This document shows, one piece after another, positions 8,991 to 17,381 of a DNA stretch of 64,000 bases. A model generated the notes under the pieces. The model made no database searches. It was not told where the DNA came from and was given only the letters and a program-made list of their open reading frames with translations. The translations under genes and the position numbers were made by a program. The stretch covers positions 62,001-126,000 of the forward strand of contig NZ_JAULSI010000015.1 in the NCBI RefSeq assembly GCF_030711405.1, given 5' to 3'. Source of the stretch: Massilia brevitalea. GTDB taxonomy: Bacteria; Pseudomonadota; Gammaproteobacteria; Burkholderiales; Burkholderiaceae_D. How positions within the stretch are numbered: position 1 is the stretch's first letter; the number at the start of each line of letters is the position of its first letter.

Positions 8991-9704
8991 ATGACGGATT
9001 TTACGAACAAATCGGTATTGGTACTGGGCGGCAGCCGCGGCATTGGCGCGGCAATCGTGCGCCGCTTTGCGGCAGACGGCGCAAGGGTTGCATTCACTTA
9101 CGCCGGGTCGCCCGACGCGGCGCAGCGCGTGGCAAGCGAAACGGGCAGCACCGCCTTCCTGGCGGACAGCGCCGACCGGGATGCCGTCATCGAACGGGTG
9201 CGCGCAAGCGGTCCACTCGATGTGCTGGTGGTGAATTCCGGCATTGCGATCTTCGGCGACGCGCTGGAGCAGGACCCGGACATGGTCGATCGCCTGTTCC
9301 GTATCAATATCCACGCTCCGTATCACGCCTCGGTCGAAGCGGCGCGGCAGATGCCCGAAGGCGGGCGGATCATCGTGATCGGCTCGGTGAACGGTGATCG
9401 CATGCCCTTGCCCGGCATGGCGTCCTATGCGGTGAGCAAGTCTGCACTGCAAGGCCTGGCGCGCGGCCTGGCACGAGACTTCGGCCCGCGTGGCATTACC
9501 ATCAATGTCGTGCAGCCTGGACCGATCGATACCGACGCCAATCCGGCGGATGGGCCGATGAAGGACCTGATGCACAGCTTCATGGCAATCAAGCGCCATG
9601 GCCGTGCCGACGAGGTAGCCGCAATGGTGGCCTGGCTGGCCGGGCCTGAAGCGGGCTTCGTGACCGGGGCGATGCACACGATCGACGGTGCCTTCGGCGC
9701 CTGA
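8991..9704 (+). CDS. bdcA: SDR oxidoreductase BdcA homologue (cyclic-di-GMP-binding biofilm dispersal protein)
   Basis: 237 residues with the classical SDR layout: GGSRGIG nucleotide loop near residue 13, NSGIA in place of NNAG, the catalytic Ser in IGSVNGDR, and YAVSK with Tyr and Lys. Long blocks such as NIHAPYHASVEAARQMPEGG and VTGAMHTIDGAFGA match what I remember of E. coli BdcA (YjgI), reported to bind cyclic-di-GMP and promote biofilm dispersal. A shine-dalgarno-like AAAGGAG precedes the ATG. It is divergent from bdcR, and its proximity to an exopolysaccharide-type operon fits a biofilm role. Confidence 0.88.
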   Translation: MTDFTNKSVLVLGGSRGIGAAIVRRFAADGARVAFTYAGSPDAAQRVASETGSTAFLADSADRDAVIERVRASGPLDVLVVNSGIAIFGDALEQDPDMVDRLFRINIHAPYHASVEAARQMPEGGRIIVIGSVNGDRMPLPGMASYAVSKSALQGLARGLARDFGPRGITINVVQPGPIDTDANPADGPMKDLMHSFMAIKRHGRADEVAAMVAWLAGPEAGFVTGAMHTIDGAFGA

Positions 9705-9752
9705 CCGATTCTGGTCCAATATGGTAGAGCTCGTGTCCGGATGTCAGACTTG

Positions 9753-9800
9753 ACCCCGGCTTTGCGGCTTTGCGTAACCCCGGCTTTGCGGGCTTTGCCT
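9753..9800. repeat. Short tandem repeat of about 24 bp
   Basis: Two near-identical units, each beginning ACCCCGGCTTTGCGG, follow one another between the bdcA stop and the histidine kinase stop. They lie in the convergent intergenic gap, with no gene. Confidence 0.55.
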
Positions 9801-12152
9801 TCAATCCTGCACCAGCGGCAAATCCACCATAAACGTCGTCCCCTGCCCCGCCGCCGTCTCGAACCCGATCCGCCCCCCATGCTCTTCGACCAGGCTCTTG
9901 GTGATACTCAAGCCCAGCCCAGTCCCGCCCTTCTGCCTGGTATCCGCCCCATCCGCCTGCGCAAAGCGCTGGAATACGCGCGCCTGGAAAGCAGGCGGAA
10001 TTCCCGCCCCCTGGTCGCGCACGGCCAGGCGCGCGCATTGGCCGTGTTCGGCCAGCACCAGCGTCACCGTCCCGCCGCGCGGCGAAAACTTGATGGCGTT
10101 CGACAGCAGGTTGGTCAGCACCTGCACCAGCCGGTCGCGGTCGATCGCGGCGGCGAGGTCGCGCGCGGGTTCGCTGCACTCGAGTTGCAGCTGCACGCCG
10201 AGTTGGCCGGCATAGCCTTCCATCGAGTCGAGCGCATGTTCCGCCACCGGCAACAGCAGCTGCGCGCGCCGTTCGAACTGCATGCCGCCGGCCTCGATCT
10301 TTTGCAAATCGAGCACGTCGTTCACCAGCCGCACCAGGCGTTCGCTGCTGTCGTTGGCCAGGTTCACCAGCTGCGCCACGTCGGGCGGCAGCTCGCCGGC
10401 CATGCCGTCGGCCAGCATCGATAGCGAGGCGCGGATCGAGGTCAGCGGCGTGCGCAGTTCGTGCGAGACGGTGGAGACGAACTCGCTCTTCATGCGGTCC
10501 ACCTTCTTGCGCTCGGAAATATCGTGCAGGAAGACGGCGAAGAAGACGCCGTCGCTGCCGCTGGCCAGGGCCGCCGTCATCTCGATCGGGAACTCGACGC
10601 CCTGGCGGTTGATCACGATGCGCTCGGCGCGCTTTTCCAGCAGCACGCTGTGGCCGGTGGCGCGGAACTGGTCGATGGCGCGCACCGTGCTGGCGCGAAA
10701 GCGCTGGGGCACGATGATCTCGGGCATCGGCCAGCCCAGCACTTCGCTGCGCTTCCAGCCGAACATGCGCTCGGCTGCGCTGTTCCAGTCGGTGACCAGG
10801 CCGCGCAGGTCGACGCCCAGGAAGGCATCCTGGGCCGCCTCGACGATGGCTCCGACGCGCTGCTCGCTGGCCTGCACCGCCGCCAGCGCGCGCTCCAGTT
10901 CGGCCGTGCGCGCCTCGACCCGTGCTTCCAGGGTCGCGTTCAGGCCCTGCAGGTCGGCGCGTCCGCGCACCAGGTCGCCCACCAGGGCGTTCAGGGTGTC
11001 CGACAGGCGCTCGACCTCGAGATAGGTGCTGCTTGCGCTGTCGAGCCGGACGCTGGCGCCGCGCCGGATGCGGTCGGCCTCGCGCACCAGCTGGCCCAGC
11101 GGCTGGGTGATGTAGCGCGCCACCAGCACGCCGACCACCGAGACCAGCACCGCCAGCGCGATGCCGCTCCACAGCGCACGCTCGCGCAGGCGCAGCGCCG
11201 GGGCATAGGCGTCGTCCACGGCCTGGCGCACCAGCACGGTCCAGCCCAGGCCCGGATACGTTTCGAAACCCTTGCTGCGCGCATAGGCGACCAGGTAAGA
11301 ATGGCCGTCCGGCCAGCGCTCGACCAGGAAGCCGGCGTCCTGCTTTTGCGCGGCGTGGAAGCTCGGCAAATCGAGGGTCTGGCCCTGCACGTCCTTGGGC
11401 CCCAGCAGGACGACGCCGGCGCTGCTGACGATCAGGGCCTCGACCCGGCCGCCGCGCGCGGCCAGCGGCGCCATCACCGAACGCTCGACGGCGCGCGCCC
11501 ACTGCCAGGAGAGGTGGGCGCCGAGTACGCCAATGGTCTTGCCATCGCGGTCGAGGTAAGGGAAAGCGACATCGACGAAGCGGCGCGGCTCGCCGTCCTG
11601 CTTCGGCAGGATGCGCGCCAGCAGCGCCGCTTCGTGGACGTCGCCGACGTTCACGCCGCGCAGGGCATTGCGGAACCAGGGCCGCTGCGTGACATCCGCT
11701 CCTTCGAGCAGCCCGCGCCCCGCCACCTGCACGCGGCCGTCGAGGCCGGCGATGCCGATCCAGTCGTAGAAGCCGTAGGTGTCCTGGATGGCGTCGAGCA
11801 CGGCGCGGCGCTCGGCCTGGGACGCATTCCCGGGCGCCAGGTCGCGGCGCTGGGCCAGCAGGCGCACTTCACGGTAGCGTTCGAACATGCCACGGTCGAG
11901 TTTGTCCGACGTCTGCAGGGCCAGTTCGCGCAGGCCATGGCCGATGCTGGTTTCCACCTGGCCGGTGGCGGCGATGTCGACCACTTCCACCAGCAGCAGG
12001 GTCAGCACGATGGACAGCAGCGAAAAGGCCATGGCCAGCCAGGTGCCGAGCGAGCGGCGCCGGCTTCGGGGCGGGCTGACTGCCGGGAGGTCGTTCGTTG
12101 CGCGGTCCATGGTCGATAGTATTGGTTGTTTCGCAAGCCTACCATGGCGCAT
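9801..12152 (-). CDS. Membrane sensor histidine kinase (cache, HAMP, PAS, HisKA, HATPase)
   Basis: Up to 783 residues; an internal ATG at 12110 (MDRATND) is an equally good start. A membrane helix near residues 38-60 is followed by an extracytoplasmic dCache-like sensor (residues about 65-320), a second membrane helix (SGIALAVLVSVVGVLVARYI), a HAMP linker, a PAS domain (RVGAIVEAAQDAFLGVDLRG, ISERKK), a HisKA box FVSTVSHELRTPLTSIR, and a HATPase with NAIKFSPRG, DQGAGIP and GGTGLGLSI. The phospho-accepting His is intact. No response regulator is adjacent, so it is an orphan kinase here. Signal unknown. Confidence 0.88.
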   Translation of the reverse strand: MRHGRLAKQPILSTMDRATNDLPAVSPPRSRRRSLGTWLAMAFSLLSIVLTLLLVEVVDIAATGQVETSIGHGLRELALQTSDKLDRGMFERYREVRLLAQRRDLAPGNASQAERRAVLDAIQDTYGFYDWIGIAGLDGRVQVAGRGLLEGADVTQRPWFRNALRGVNVGDVHEAALLARILPKQDGEPRRFVDVAFPYLDRDGKTIGVLGAHLSWQWARAVERSVMAPLAARGGRVEALIVSSAGVVLLGPKDVQGQTLDLPSFHAAQKQDAGFLVERWPDGHSYLVAYARSKGFETYPGLGWTVLVRQAVDDAYAPALRLRERALWSGIALAVLVSVVGVLVARYITQPLGQLVREADRIRRGASVRLDSASSTYLEVERLSDTLNALVGDLVRGRADLQGLNATLEARVEARTAELERALAAVQASEQRVGAIVEAAQDAFLGVDLRGLVTDWNSAAERMFGWKRSEVLGWPMPEIIVPQRFRASTVRAIDQFRATGHSVLLEKRAERIVINRQGVEFPIEMTAALASGSDGVFFAVFLHDISERKKVDRMKSEFVSTVSHELRTPLTSIRASLSMLADGMAGELPPDVAQLVNLANDSSERLVRLVNDVLDLQKIEAGGMQFERRAQLLLPVAEHALDSMEGYAGQLGVQLQLECSEPARDLAAAIDRDRLVQVLTNLLSNAIKFSPRGGTVTLVLAEHGQCARLAVRDQGAGIPPAFQARVFQRFAQADGADTRQKGGTGLGLSITKSLVEEHGGRIGFETAAGQGTTFMVDLPLVQD

Positions 12153-12249
12153 GGCTGCCCGGCCATACCGCTCGTGGCCGCTTCAGCGCACGGGATGGCG
12201 CGAAATCTTCTATACTTACCGGTTACCACTTACCGCACCAAGACCCAGC

Positions 12250-12900
12250 ATGTCCGAGAACACCGCAACCGCCGCCGCACCATTGCTCGACTACGTTACG
12301 TCCTGCGCCCTGCCCACGCCCTGGGCCCAGTTCACGCTGCACGCCTTTGTCGAGCACAGCACGGGCAAGGAACACCTGGTGATGGCGCTCGGCGACATCG
12401 GCAACGGCGAGCCGGTGCTGGCGCGCGTGCACTCGGAATGCCTCACCGGCGACGTGCTGTTCTCGCAGCGCTGCGACTGCGGCGCCCAGCTCGAAGGCGC
12501 ACTCAAGCGCATCGCAGCCGAGGGCCGCGGCGCCCTGCTCTACCTGCGCCAGGAAGGCCGCGGCATCGGCCTGGTGAATAAAATCCGCGCCTACCGCCTG
12601 CAGGAAGCCGGCGCCGATACGGTCGAAGCCAACCTGCAGCTGGGCTTCCATGCCGACGCGCGCAATTACGAGCTGTGCCGCCCGATGCTGGAACAGTTCG
12701 GCATCAAGCAGGTCAAGCTGATGACCAACAACCCGCGCAAGATCGACGCCCTGACCCGCCTGGGAATCGACGTCACCGAGCGCGTGCCGCTGCTGGTCAA
12801 CCGCAACGCCTTCAACAACAGCTACCTGAACACCAAGCAGGCCAAGCTCGGCCACATGATGACGCCCGCCGAAACCGTGGCGGAAGATGGCGAATTGTAG
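12250..12900 (+). CDS. ribA: GTP cyclohydrolase II
   Basis: 216 residues from the ATG at 12250. It has the signature of stand-alone RibA: VHSECLTGDVLFSQRCDCGAQL, with the three zinc cysteines, followed by LRQEGRGIGLVNKI, with the catalytic Arg region, and MTNNPRKI. It catalyses the first step of riboflavin synthesis, GTP to diamino-ribosylamino-pyrimidinone phosphate. No DHBP synthase domain is fused, and no FMN riboswitch was seen in the upstream 100 bp. A TATACT at 12211-12216 could be its -10, but the -35 is weak. Confidence 0.93.
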   Translation: MSENTATAAAPLLDYVTSCALPTPWAQFTLHAFVEHSTGKEHLVMALGDIGNGEPVLARVHSECLTGDVLFSQRCDCGAQLEGALKRIAAEGRGALLYLRQEGRGIGLVNKIRAYRLQEAGADTVEANLQLGFHADARNYELCRPMLEQFGIKQVKLMTNNPRKIDALTRLGIDVTERVPLLVNRNAFNNSYLNTKQAKLGHMMTPAETVAEDGEL

Positions 12901-13008
12901 AATTGTAAGGTCGTGCACGTTGGCTGGTCTGGTGGCAGAATAGGTTCACCCTAGCCACCGATGTGCGCGGCAGCGGCCGCTTGTCGGCTGCTGCCGGCGC
13001 CGACAGCC

Positions 13009-14454
13009 ATGCGACGCGCCGCCAGCTTCTTCCTGCTGTCCTGCCTGAGCACGTCCCTCGCCGCAACTGGCGACAGGCCCGCTGCGCCCTTGAAACAGAC
13101 GGCCGCGCAGCCGGCAGCCAGGCCGGACACGCCGCCTCCGACCGCACCACCGCTGGTCACCCCGCCGGCTACACCTCCCGCCGCCACGCCGCAGGCGCCC
13201 GGCCCCGGCGAAACCGATACCACCACGACCTTGCCCCAGCCCTCCTCGGCGGCCCAGGAACTGTATTCCTCGGCCCAGGGCGATCTGCTGCAGATCCGCA
13301 TGCTGCTCAGGAACGGCCGCACTCAGTCCACGGTCGGCTCCGGCTTCCTGGTCGGCGACTCGAACCTGGTGCTGACGAATTACCACGTGGTGTCGCAGAT
13401 GGCGCTCGACCCGGACGTCTACGCCGGAGAGTATGTCGACACCGACGGCAACCGCGGGCCGATCGAGCTGCTGGCGGTCGACGTGCTGCACGACCTGGCG
13501 GTAGTGCGTGTCAACCGGCAAGGCAGCGGCTTTTTTATCGTGCCCGAGAAGCCTGTCAAACTCACGCAGGGCCAGCCGCTGTACTCGCTCGGCAATCCGC
13601 TCGACCTCGGCTTTGCCATTTCCGAAGGCGCCTACAACGGCGTGGTCAGCCGCAGCTTCTATGACCAGCTCATTTTCAGTGGCCCGATCAATTCCGGGAT
13701 GAGCGGCGGGCCGAGCGTGACGGCCGGCGGCACCGTGGCCGGGATCAATGTATCGAAGCGGCGCGACGGCGAGGCGGTCAGCTTTTTGGTACCCGTGAAG
13801 TATGCGCAGGACTTGCTGAAGACGGTGGCGCTGCAAGGCGCGCCCCCCAGGGATTTCAATCCGCTGATCGCCGCGCAATTGCTGGCGCACCAGAGGGCGA
13901 TGGTGGCGCGCCTGCTCGACACGCCGCTGGCGATCAAGAACATGGGGCCCTACCGGGTGCCGGTGCGCGAATCCGGCCAGGTGCGCTGCTGGGGGCGCTC
14001 GAACGTGAAGGCCGAGACGTCCTACAGTGCCGACACCCTGAGCTGCGCGATGGAGTCGGCGATCTACGTCTCCGACACCCAGCAGACCGGGCACGTGTCG
14101 ATGACCCACCAGTACCTGCGCTCGCCTTCGCTGCACCCGCTGCGCTTCGCGGCCCTGGCCAGCAGCCAGTTCCGCATCGACCGCCTCGGCAGCACGCGCG
14201 ACACGCGCCTCACCGGGCCGCTGTGCAGCGAGCGCTTCGTGCATACCAACACCCTGCCGCTGCGCGCCGTCACCTGCGTGCGCGCCTACCGCAAATTCCC
14301 TGGCCTGTACAACTTTACGTTGCTGACGGCCAGCACCGACAATCCGCAAGCCAGCCTGCAAAGCCGGCTCGACGTCACCGGCGTGTCCTACGACAACGGC
14401 ATGCGCGTCACGCGCGCCTTCCTGAATGCGCTCGGGCGCAGCGGGAAACTATGA
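13009..14454 (+). CDS. Secreted trypsin-like serine protease
   Basis: 481 residues from the ATG at 13009 (MRRAASFFLLSCLSTSLAAT), which gives a better signal peptide than the upstream ATG at 12961. A Pro/Thr-rich linker (residues about 25-75) precedes a chymotrypsin-fold domain with NYHVV (His), DLAVVRV (Asp) and INSGMSGGPSV (Ser in GMSGGP), so the catalytic triad looks intact. No PDZ domain follows. The C-terminal 150 residues are unassigned and contain three or four cysteines. The stop overlaps the start of the FHA gene as ATGA. Likely a periplasmic or exported protease acting with that partner (inference). Confidence 0.82.
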   Translation: MRRAASFFLLSCLSTSLAATGDRPAAPLKQTAAQPAARPDTPPPTAPPLVTPPATPPAATPQAPGPGETDTTTTLPQPSSAAQELYSSAQGDLLQIRMLLRNGRTQSTVGSGFLVGDSNLVLTNYHVVSQMALDPDVYAGEYVDTDGNRGPIELLAVDVLHDLAVVRVNRQGSGFFIVPEKPVKLTQGQPLYSLGNPLDLGFAISEGAYNGVVSRSFYDQLIFSGPINSGMSGGPSVTAGGTVAGINVSKRRDGEAVSFLVPVKYAQDLLKTVALQGAPPRDFNPLIAAQLLAHQRAMVARLLDTPLAIKNMGPYRVPVRESGQVRCWGRSNVKAETSYSADTLSCAMESAIYVSDTQQTGHVSMTHQYLRSPSLHPLRFAALASSQFRIDRLGSTRDTRLTGPLCSERFVHTNTLPLRAVTCVRAYRKFPGLYNFTLLTASTDNPQASLQSRLDVTGVSYDNGMRVTRAFLNALGRSGKL

Positions 14455-15422
14455 CGGGCCCGTGGTTCATCGAAACCCTGGCGCGCAACGGCGACGTGCT
14501 GCACCGCCACCGCGTCGACACGCTGCCGATCCGCATCGGGCGCGGCTACGACAACGACTACATCCTCGACGACGCCTACGTGGCGCCGCGCCACGCGCAG
14601 GTGGAGCGTGACGGCAACGGCGGCCTGCTGCTGCGCGACCTCGGCACGCGCAACGGCGTGGTCCACCGCGGCAGGCGCACGGCCACGCTGGCGCTGGACG
14701 GCGACACCGTGGTGCGCCTCGGGCATACCAGCCTGCGCGTGCGCGCGGCGGATTTCCGGGTGGCGGCCGAACTGCTCGACCGCACCCGGCACGGCTGGGA
14801 AGGCATCCTGCCCGGCCTGGCCGGCACGGCGCTGATCGCGCTGGTGGCCCTGTTCACGATGTGGCTGGCCGATACCCAGCCGTTCCGCCTGTTCCGCTAC
14901 CTGGCGGCGCTGGCCTACGGCATCGGCGCCGGGCTGGTCTGGGCCGGACTGTGGGCGCTCGGCAACCGCCTGTTCGGGCGCCATGCACGGCTGGGGCGGC
15001 ATCTGTTCATTTTCGGCTGCGGGGTGGCGGTGCTGATGCTGTTCCGGCTGGTCTCCAGCGCCATCGGCTACTCCTTGTCGATCGAGGTGTTCACGCGCTA
15101 TGGCTCGCACGTGGCGATCGTGCTGGTGGCGGGCATGGTGTACTTCCACCTGACGACGGTAGCGCCGCGCCCGCGCCGGCGCTTCACGGCGCTCTGCGCG
15201 CTGCTGGCCCTGCTTGGATCCGGGCTGGTACTCATCAGCAACGAGGGGCGTAACGGGCGCCTGGCCGACGAGCTCTACATGTCGGTGCTGCTGCCACCCG
15301 ACATGCGCGCCACGCCGGATGCCTCGGTGGATGAGTTCATGGACGACGTGGCGGCGATGAAGGCCGAGCTGGACCGGGAGCGGGCCGAGGACGAGGATGC
15401 GCGGGAAGACAGCGCGCACTGA
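14451..15422 (+). CDS. FHA-domain membrane protein
   Basis: 323 residues from the ATG at 14451. The N-terminal FHA domain (residues about 5-100) shows IRIGRGYDNDYILDDAYVAPRHAQV and LRDLGTRNGV, with the Arg, Ser/His and Asn positions that read phosphothreonine partly kept. About five membrane helices follow (residues about 125-275), and the tail is acidic. The 4-bp overlap with the upstream protease gene suggests a functional pair. No Ser/Thr kinase is visible in the window, so the phosphopartner is unknown. Confidence 0.82.
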   Translation: MTGPWFIETLARNGDVLHRHRVDTLPIRIGRGYDNDYILDDAYVAPRHAQVERDGNGGLLLRDLGTRNGVVHRGRRTATLALDGDTVVRLGHTSLRVRAADFRVAAELLDRTRHGWEGILPGLAGTALIALVALFTMWLADTQPFRLFRYLAALAYGIGAGLVWAGLWALGNRLFGRHARLGRHLFIFGCGVAVLMLFRLVSSAIGYSLSIEVFTRYGSHVAIVLVAGMVYFHLTTVAPRPRRRFTALCALLALLGSGLVLISNEGRNGRLADELYMSVLLPPDMRATPDASVDEFMDDVAAMKAELDRERAEDEDAREDSAH

Positions 15423-15502
15423 AAGTACGCGTTGCCGCAGCTTGTACCGAATGCTTGCGCAACCCGGTTTACCTTGCGCATCAAAGTACGCATCCGTCTG
15501 CA

Positions 15503-15530
15503 TGTGGTGGGTTCGAGAACCCACCCTACA
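15503..15530. repeat. Palindromic intergenic repeat, GTGGGTTCGAGAACCCAC subtype
   Basis: An almost perfect 28-bp palindrome centred on GTTCGAGAAC lies between the convergent FHA and phasin genes. The outer arms (TGGTGGG / CCCACCCTA) match the GTAGGGTGGG arms of repeats elsewhere in the window. It may fold as a bidirectional terminator. Confidence 0.65.
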
Positions 15531-15560
15531 GAACCGACGCTGACTCAAACGCCAGGTGCC

Positions 15561-16184
15561 CTATGCGCCGCGGCCGGCCTGGGAGCCGGCAGGATTGCCA
15601 TCGCCGCGCCCGATGCCGGCGCCCTGGCCAGCCTGCACGTGCGCACCGGTATTACCCTGCGAAGCCTGCGAGGTTTGCGCGTCGCCCCCGGCGCGGCGCG
15701 GTTCGGCCTGGCCATTGCCGGTATAGCCGGAACGCACGAACGGATCGGTGAAGCACTCCACGGTTTCCTGCGACTTGCGCAGGCCCCGTTCGGTCTCTTC
15801 GCTTGCCGTGCGCGACACTTCGTCGGCCAGGGCGCGGGCGGTACGCGAGGTGTTCTGTACGTGCTGTTCGGTGACGCGGGCCAGTTCGACCTGGGCGTCG
15901 GCCGCCAGGCGCGAGATGTGCTGTTGGTAGGCGCGCAGCTTTTCGCTGGCCGGCTGGGCGCGCGCTGCCGCGGCGCTGATCACCTCGCTCTGGCGGTCGG
16001 CCGTGATCAGTTGCTGGCCGGCGATGGTGCTTTCCTCGAGCATGGTTTGTACCAGCTGGATGTTCAGGTCGCACATCTGCTGGAAGGATTGGAAGAAGGA
16101 TTTCGACACGTCGTTCAGGAAAGCGGTCTGCGCGTCCAGGTGGGTGCGCACCGCCGGATGCACGGATTGGGAAAATGGGTACAT
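15561..16184 (-). CDS. Phasin family protein
   Basis: 207 residues, mostly predicted amphipathic helix (residues 10-150): FFQSFQQMCDLNIQLVQTML, QLITADRQSEV and VTEQHVQNTSRTARALADEV. The C-terminal 50 residues are Gly/Ala/Gln-rich and probably disordered. This is the build of PhaP-type phasins, which coat polyhydroxyalkanoate granules. A GAGG ribosome-binding site lies 6-9 bases before the ATG. No pha synthesis gene is nearby. Confidence 0.75.
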   Translation of the reverse strand: MYPFSQSVHPAVRTHLDAQTAFLNDVSKSFFQSFQQMCDLNIQLVQTMLEESTIAGQQLITADRQSEVISAAAARAQPASEKLRAYQQHISRLAADAQVELARVTEQHVQNTSRTARALADEVSRTASEETERGLRKSQETVECFTDPFVRSGYTGNGQAEPRRAGGDAQTSQASQGNTGAHVQAGQGAGIGRGDGNPAGSQAGRGA

Positions 16185-16382
16185 TCTTCGCCTCGTTAGG
16201 TGTGGTTGTTGGTCGATGTTCCCGATGCCGTAACAAGCACCGCATGCGGGAAAGCCGTGGGAAGCGGACCGGTCCTTCCCGACCGGGGAAAGCCGCCCTT
16301 CACACGAGCTACAAGGCTAAGGGGGCAGCGACCTGCGCGTTTGCGGCTTGTCAAAAGTGCGCGGCTGGGGCGATGAATGAAA

Positions 16383-16404
16383 ATCGCCGGCACTGGCCGG
16401 CGAT
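16383..16404 (-). terminator. Rho-independent terminator of the FMN reductase gene
   Basis: A 9-bp GC-rich stem (ATCGCCGGC / GCCGGCGAT) with a 4-base loop lies 30 bp after the stop codon at 16434 and is followed on the minus strand by TTTTC. Confidence 0.75.
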
Positions 16405-16433
16405 GTGGAGGACAGCGGCAGGCGCGGCCGCGT

Positions 16434-16988
16434 TCAGGCGCTGTGTTTTTCGACCCAGCCGGCAAAGGTGTCGACGAAAGTTTGCAGGAAGTCGCGCAGC
16501 GAGTCGTCGGTGAGCCGGTCGCCGTCGAACTTGGTGGCGATGCCGCCGAGGTAGGCTTCCGGCGCCGGCATGGCCGGCATGTTCAGGAAAGGCAGCATCT
16601 GGCGCAGGTGGTGGTTGGCGCCGAAGCCGCCCAGCGCACCCGGCGACTGGCTGACGATGGCGCAGGGTTTGTTGGTCCAGGCCGCCTTGCCGTAGGGACG
16701 CGAGCCAACGTCGATGGCGTTCTTCAGCGCGCCCGGCACCGAGCGGTTGTATTCGGGCGTGATAAAGAGCACGCCGTCGGCGGCGCGGATGCTGTCGCGG
16801 AAGGCGGTAAAGGCCGGCGGCGGCGTCTCGGTGTCGTCGTCCTGGTTGTAGATCGGCAGGTCACGGATCTCGACGATTTCCATGTCGAGCTTGCCGGCGG
16901 CGAGCCCGATCATCGTCTTGGCGATCTTGCCGCTGAACGAGTCCTTGCGCAGGCTGCCCACCACGATGGCGATTTTCTTGGTTGCCAT
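16434..16988 (-). CDS. NADPH-dependent FMN reductase (ChrR/azoreductase-like flavodoxin fold)
   Basis: 184 residues. GSLRKDSFSGKIAK near residue 11 is the FMN phosphate loop, and FITPEYNRSVPGALKNAID near residues 75-95 is the family signature, followed by SPGALGGFGANHHLRQML. Members reduce quinones, chromate or azo dyes with NAD(P)H and help limit oxidative stress. It appears monocistronic, with its own terminator. The natural substrate cannot be deduced. Confidence 0.88.
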   Translation of the reverse strand: MATKKIAIVVGSLRKDSFSGKIAKTMIGLAAGKLDMEIVEIRDLPIYNQDDDTETPPPAFTAFRDSIRAADGVLFITPEYNRSVPGALKNAIDVGSRPYGKAAWTNKPCAIVSQSPGALGGFGANHHLRQMLPFLNMPAMPAPEAYLGGIATKFDGDRLTDDSLRDFLQTFVDTFAGWVEKHSA

Positions 16989-17070
16989 TTACTCCCCTTT
17001 CTTCTTCGTTAGCAAAGTCCCGATAGTAAACATTTTTGTATCGGGATGTGCGCAGCGACGAATTGGGGAG

Positions 17071-17379
17071 TTATATCCGACCGCGGCGGAAGGCGGCCAG
17101 GAACTTCTTCGCCTTCGCCGCATCGAGCACCTGCACCGGGTCGCCGTGCCAGGCGTACAAGAAAGGTTCGCCGCCGAGGCGGTCGGTGAGCTTGGCCTGC
17201 AGCAGGAAGCGCGTCCCTGCCGGATATTGCTCTGGGTCGCTCAGGGCCCTGGCGCACTGCACCCGCATCGATGGCGCAAAGGCTTGTCCAGGCATGGGCC
17301 GGATGCACAGCTTGCCGCTGCGCGGGTCGACCACCGAGTGCACCGCCACTTCGCGGTAGGCCCAGGTATCGCGCGCCAT
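17071..17379 (-). CDS. Hypothetical protein, 102 residues
   Basis: I do not recognise this protein. The ATG at 17379 (MARDTWAYREVAV) is 2 bp past the MFS stop codon, so it is probably the second gene of that operon; the longer in-frame start at 17481 would overlap the MFS gene by 100 bp and reads as low-quality Arg-rich sequence. It is a small soluble protein with a basic C-terminus (AKKFLAAFRRGRI) and two cysteines. No signal peptide. Confidence 0.65.
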   Translation of the reverse strand: MARDTWAYREVAVHSVVDPRSGKLCIRPMPGQAFAPSMRVQCARALSDPEQYPAGTRFLLQAKLTDRLGGEPFLYAWHGDPVQVLDAAKAKKFLAAFRRGRI

Positions 17380-17381
17380 GC

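Noticed and set aside
10461..12119. 552-residue frame opposite the sensor kinase
   Set aside because: Shadow of a kinase with well-formed motifs on the minus strand; no recognisable domain or ribosome-binding site.
12150..12249. FMN riboswitch before ribA
   Set aside because: The leader is under 100 bp after the kinase gene start and shows none of the RFN element's conserved stems.
12961..13008. Upstream ATG for the trypsin-like protease
   Set aside because: It adds 16 residues before the signal peptide; the ATG at 13009 gives a normal n-region followed by a hydrophobic core.
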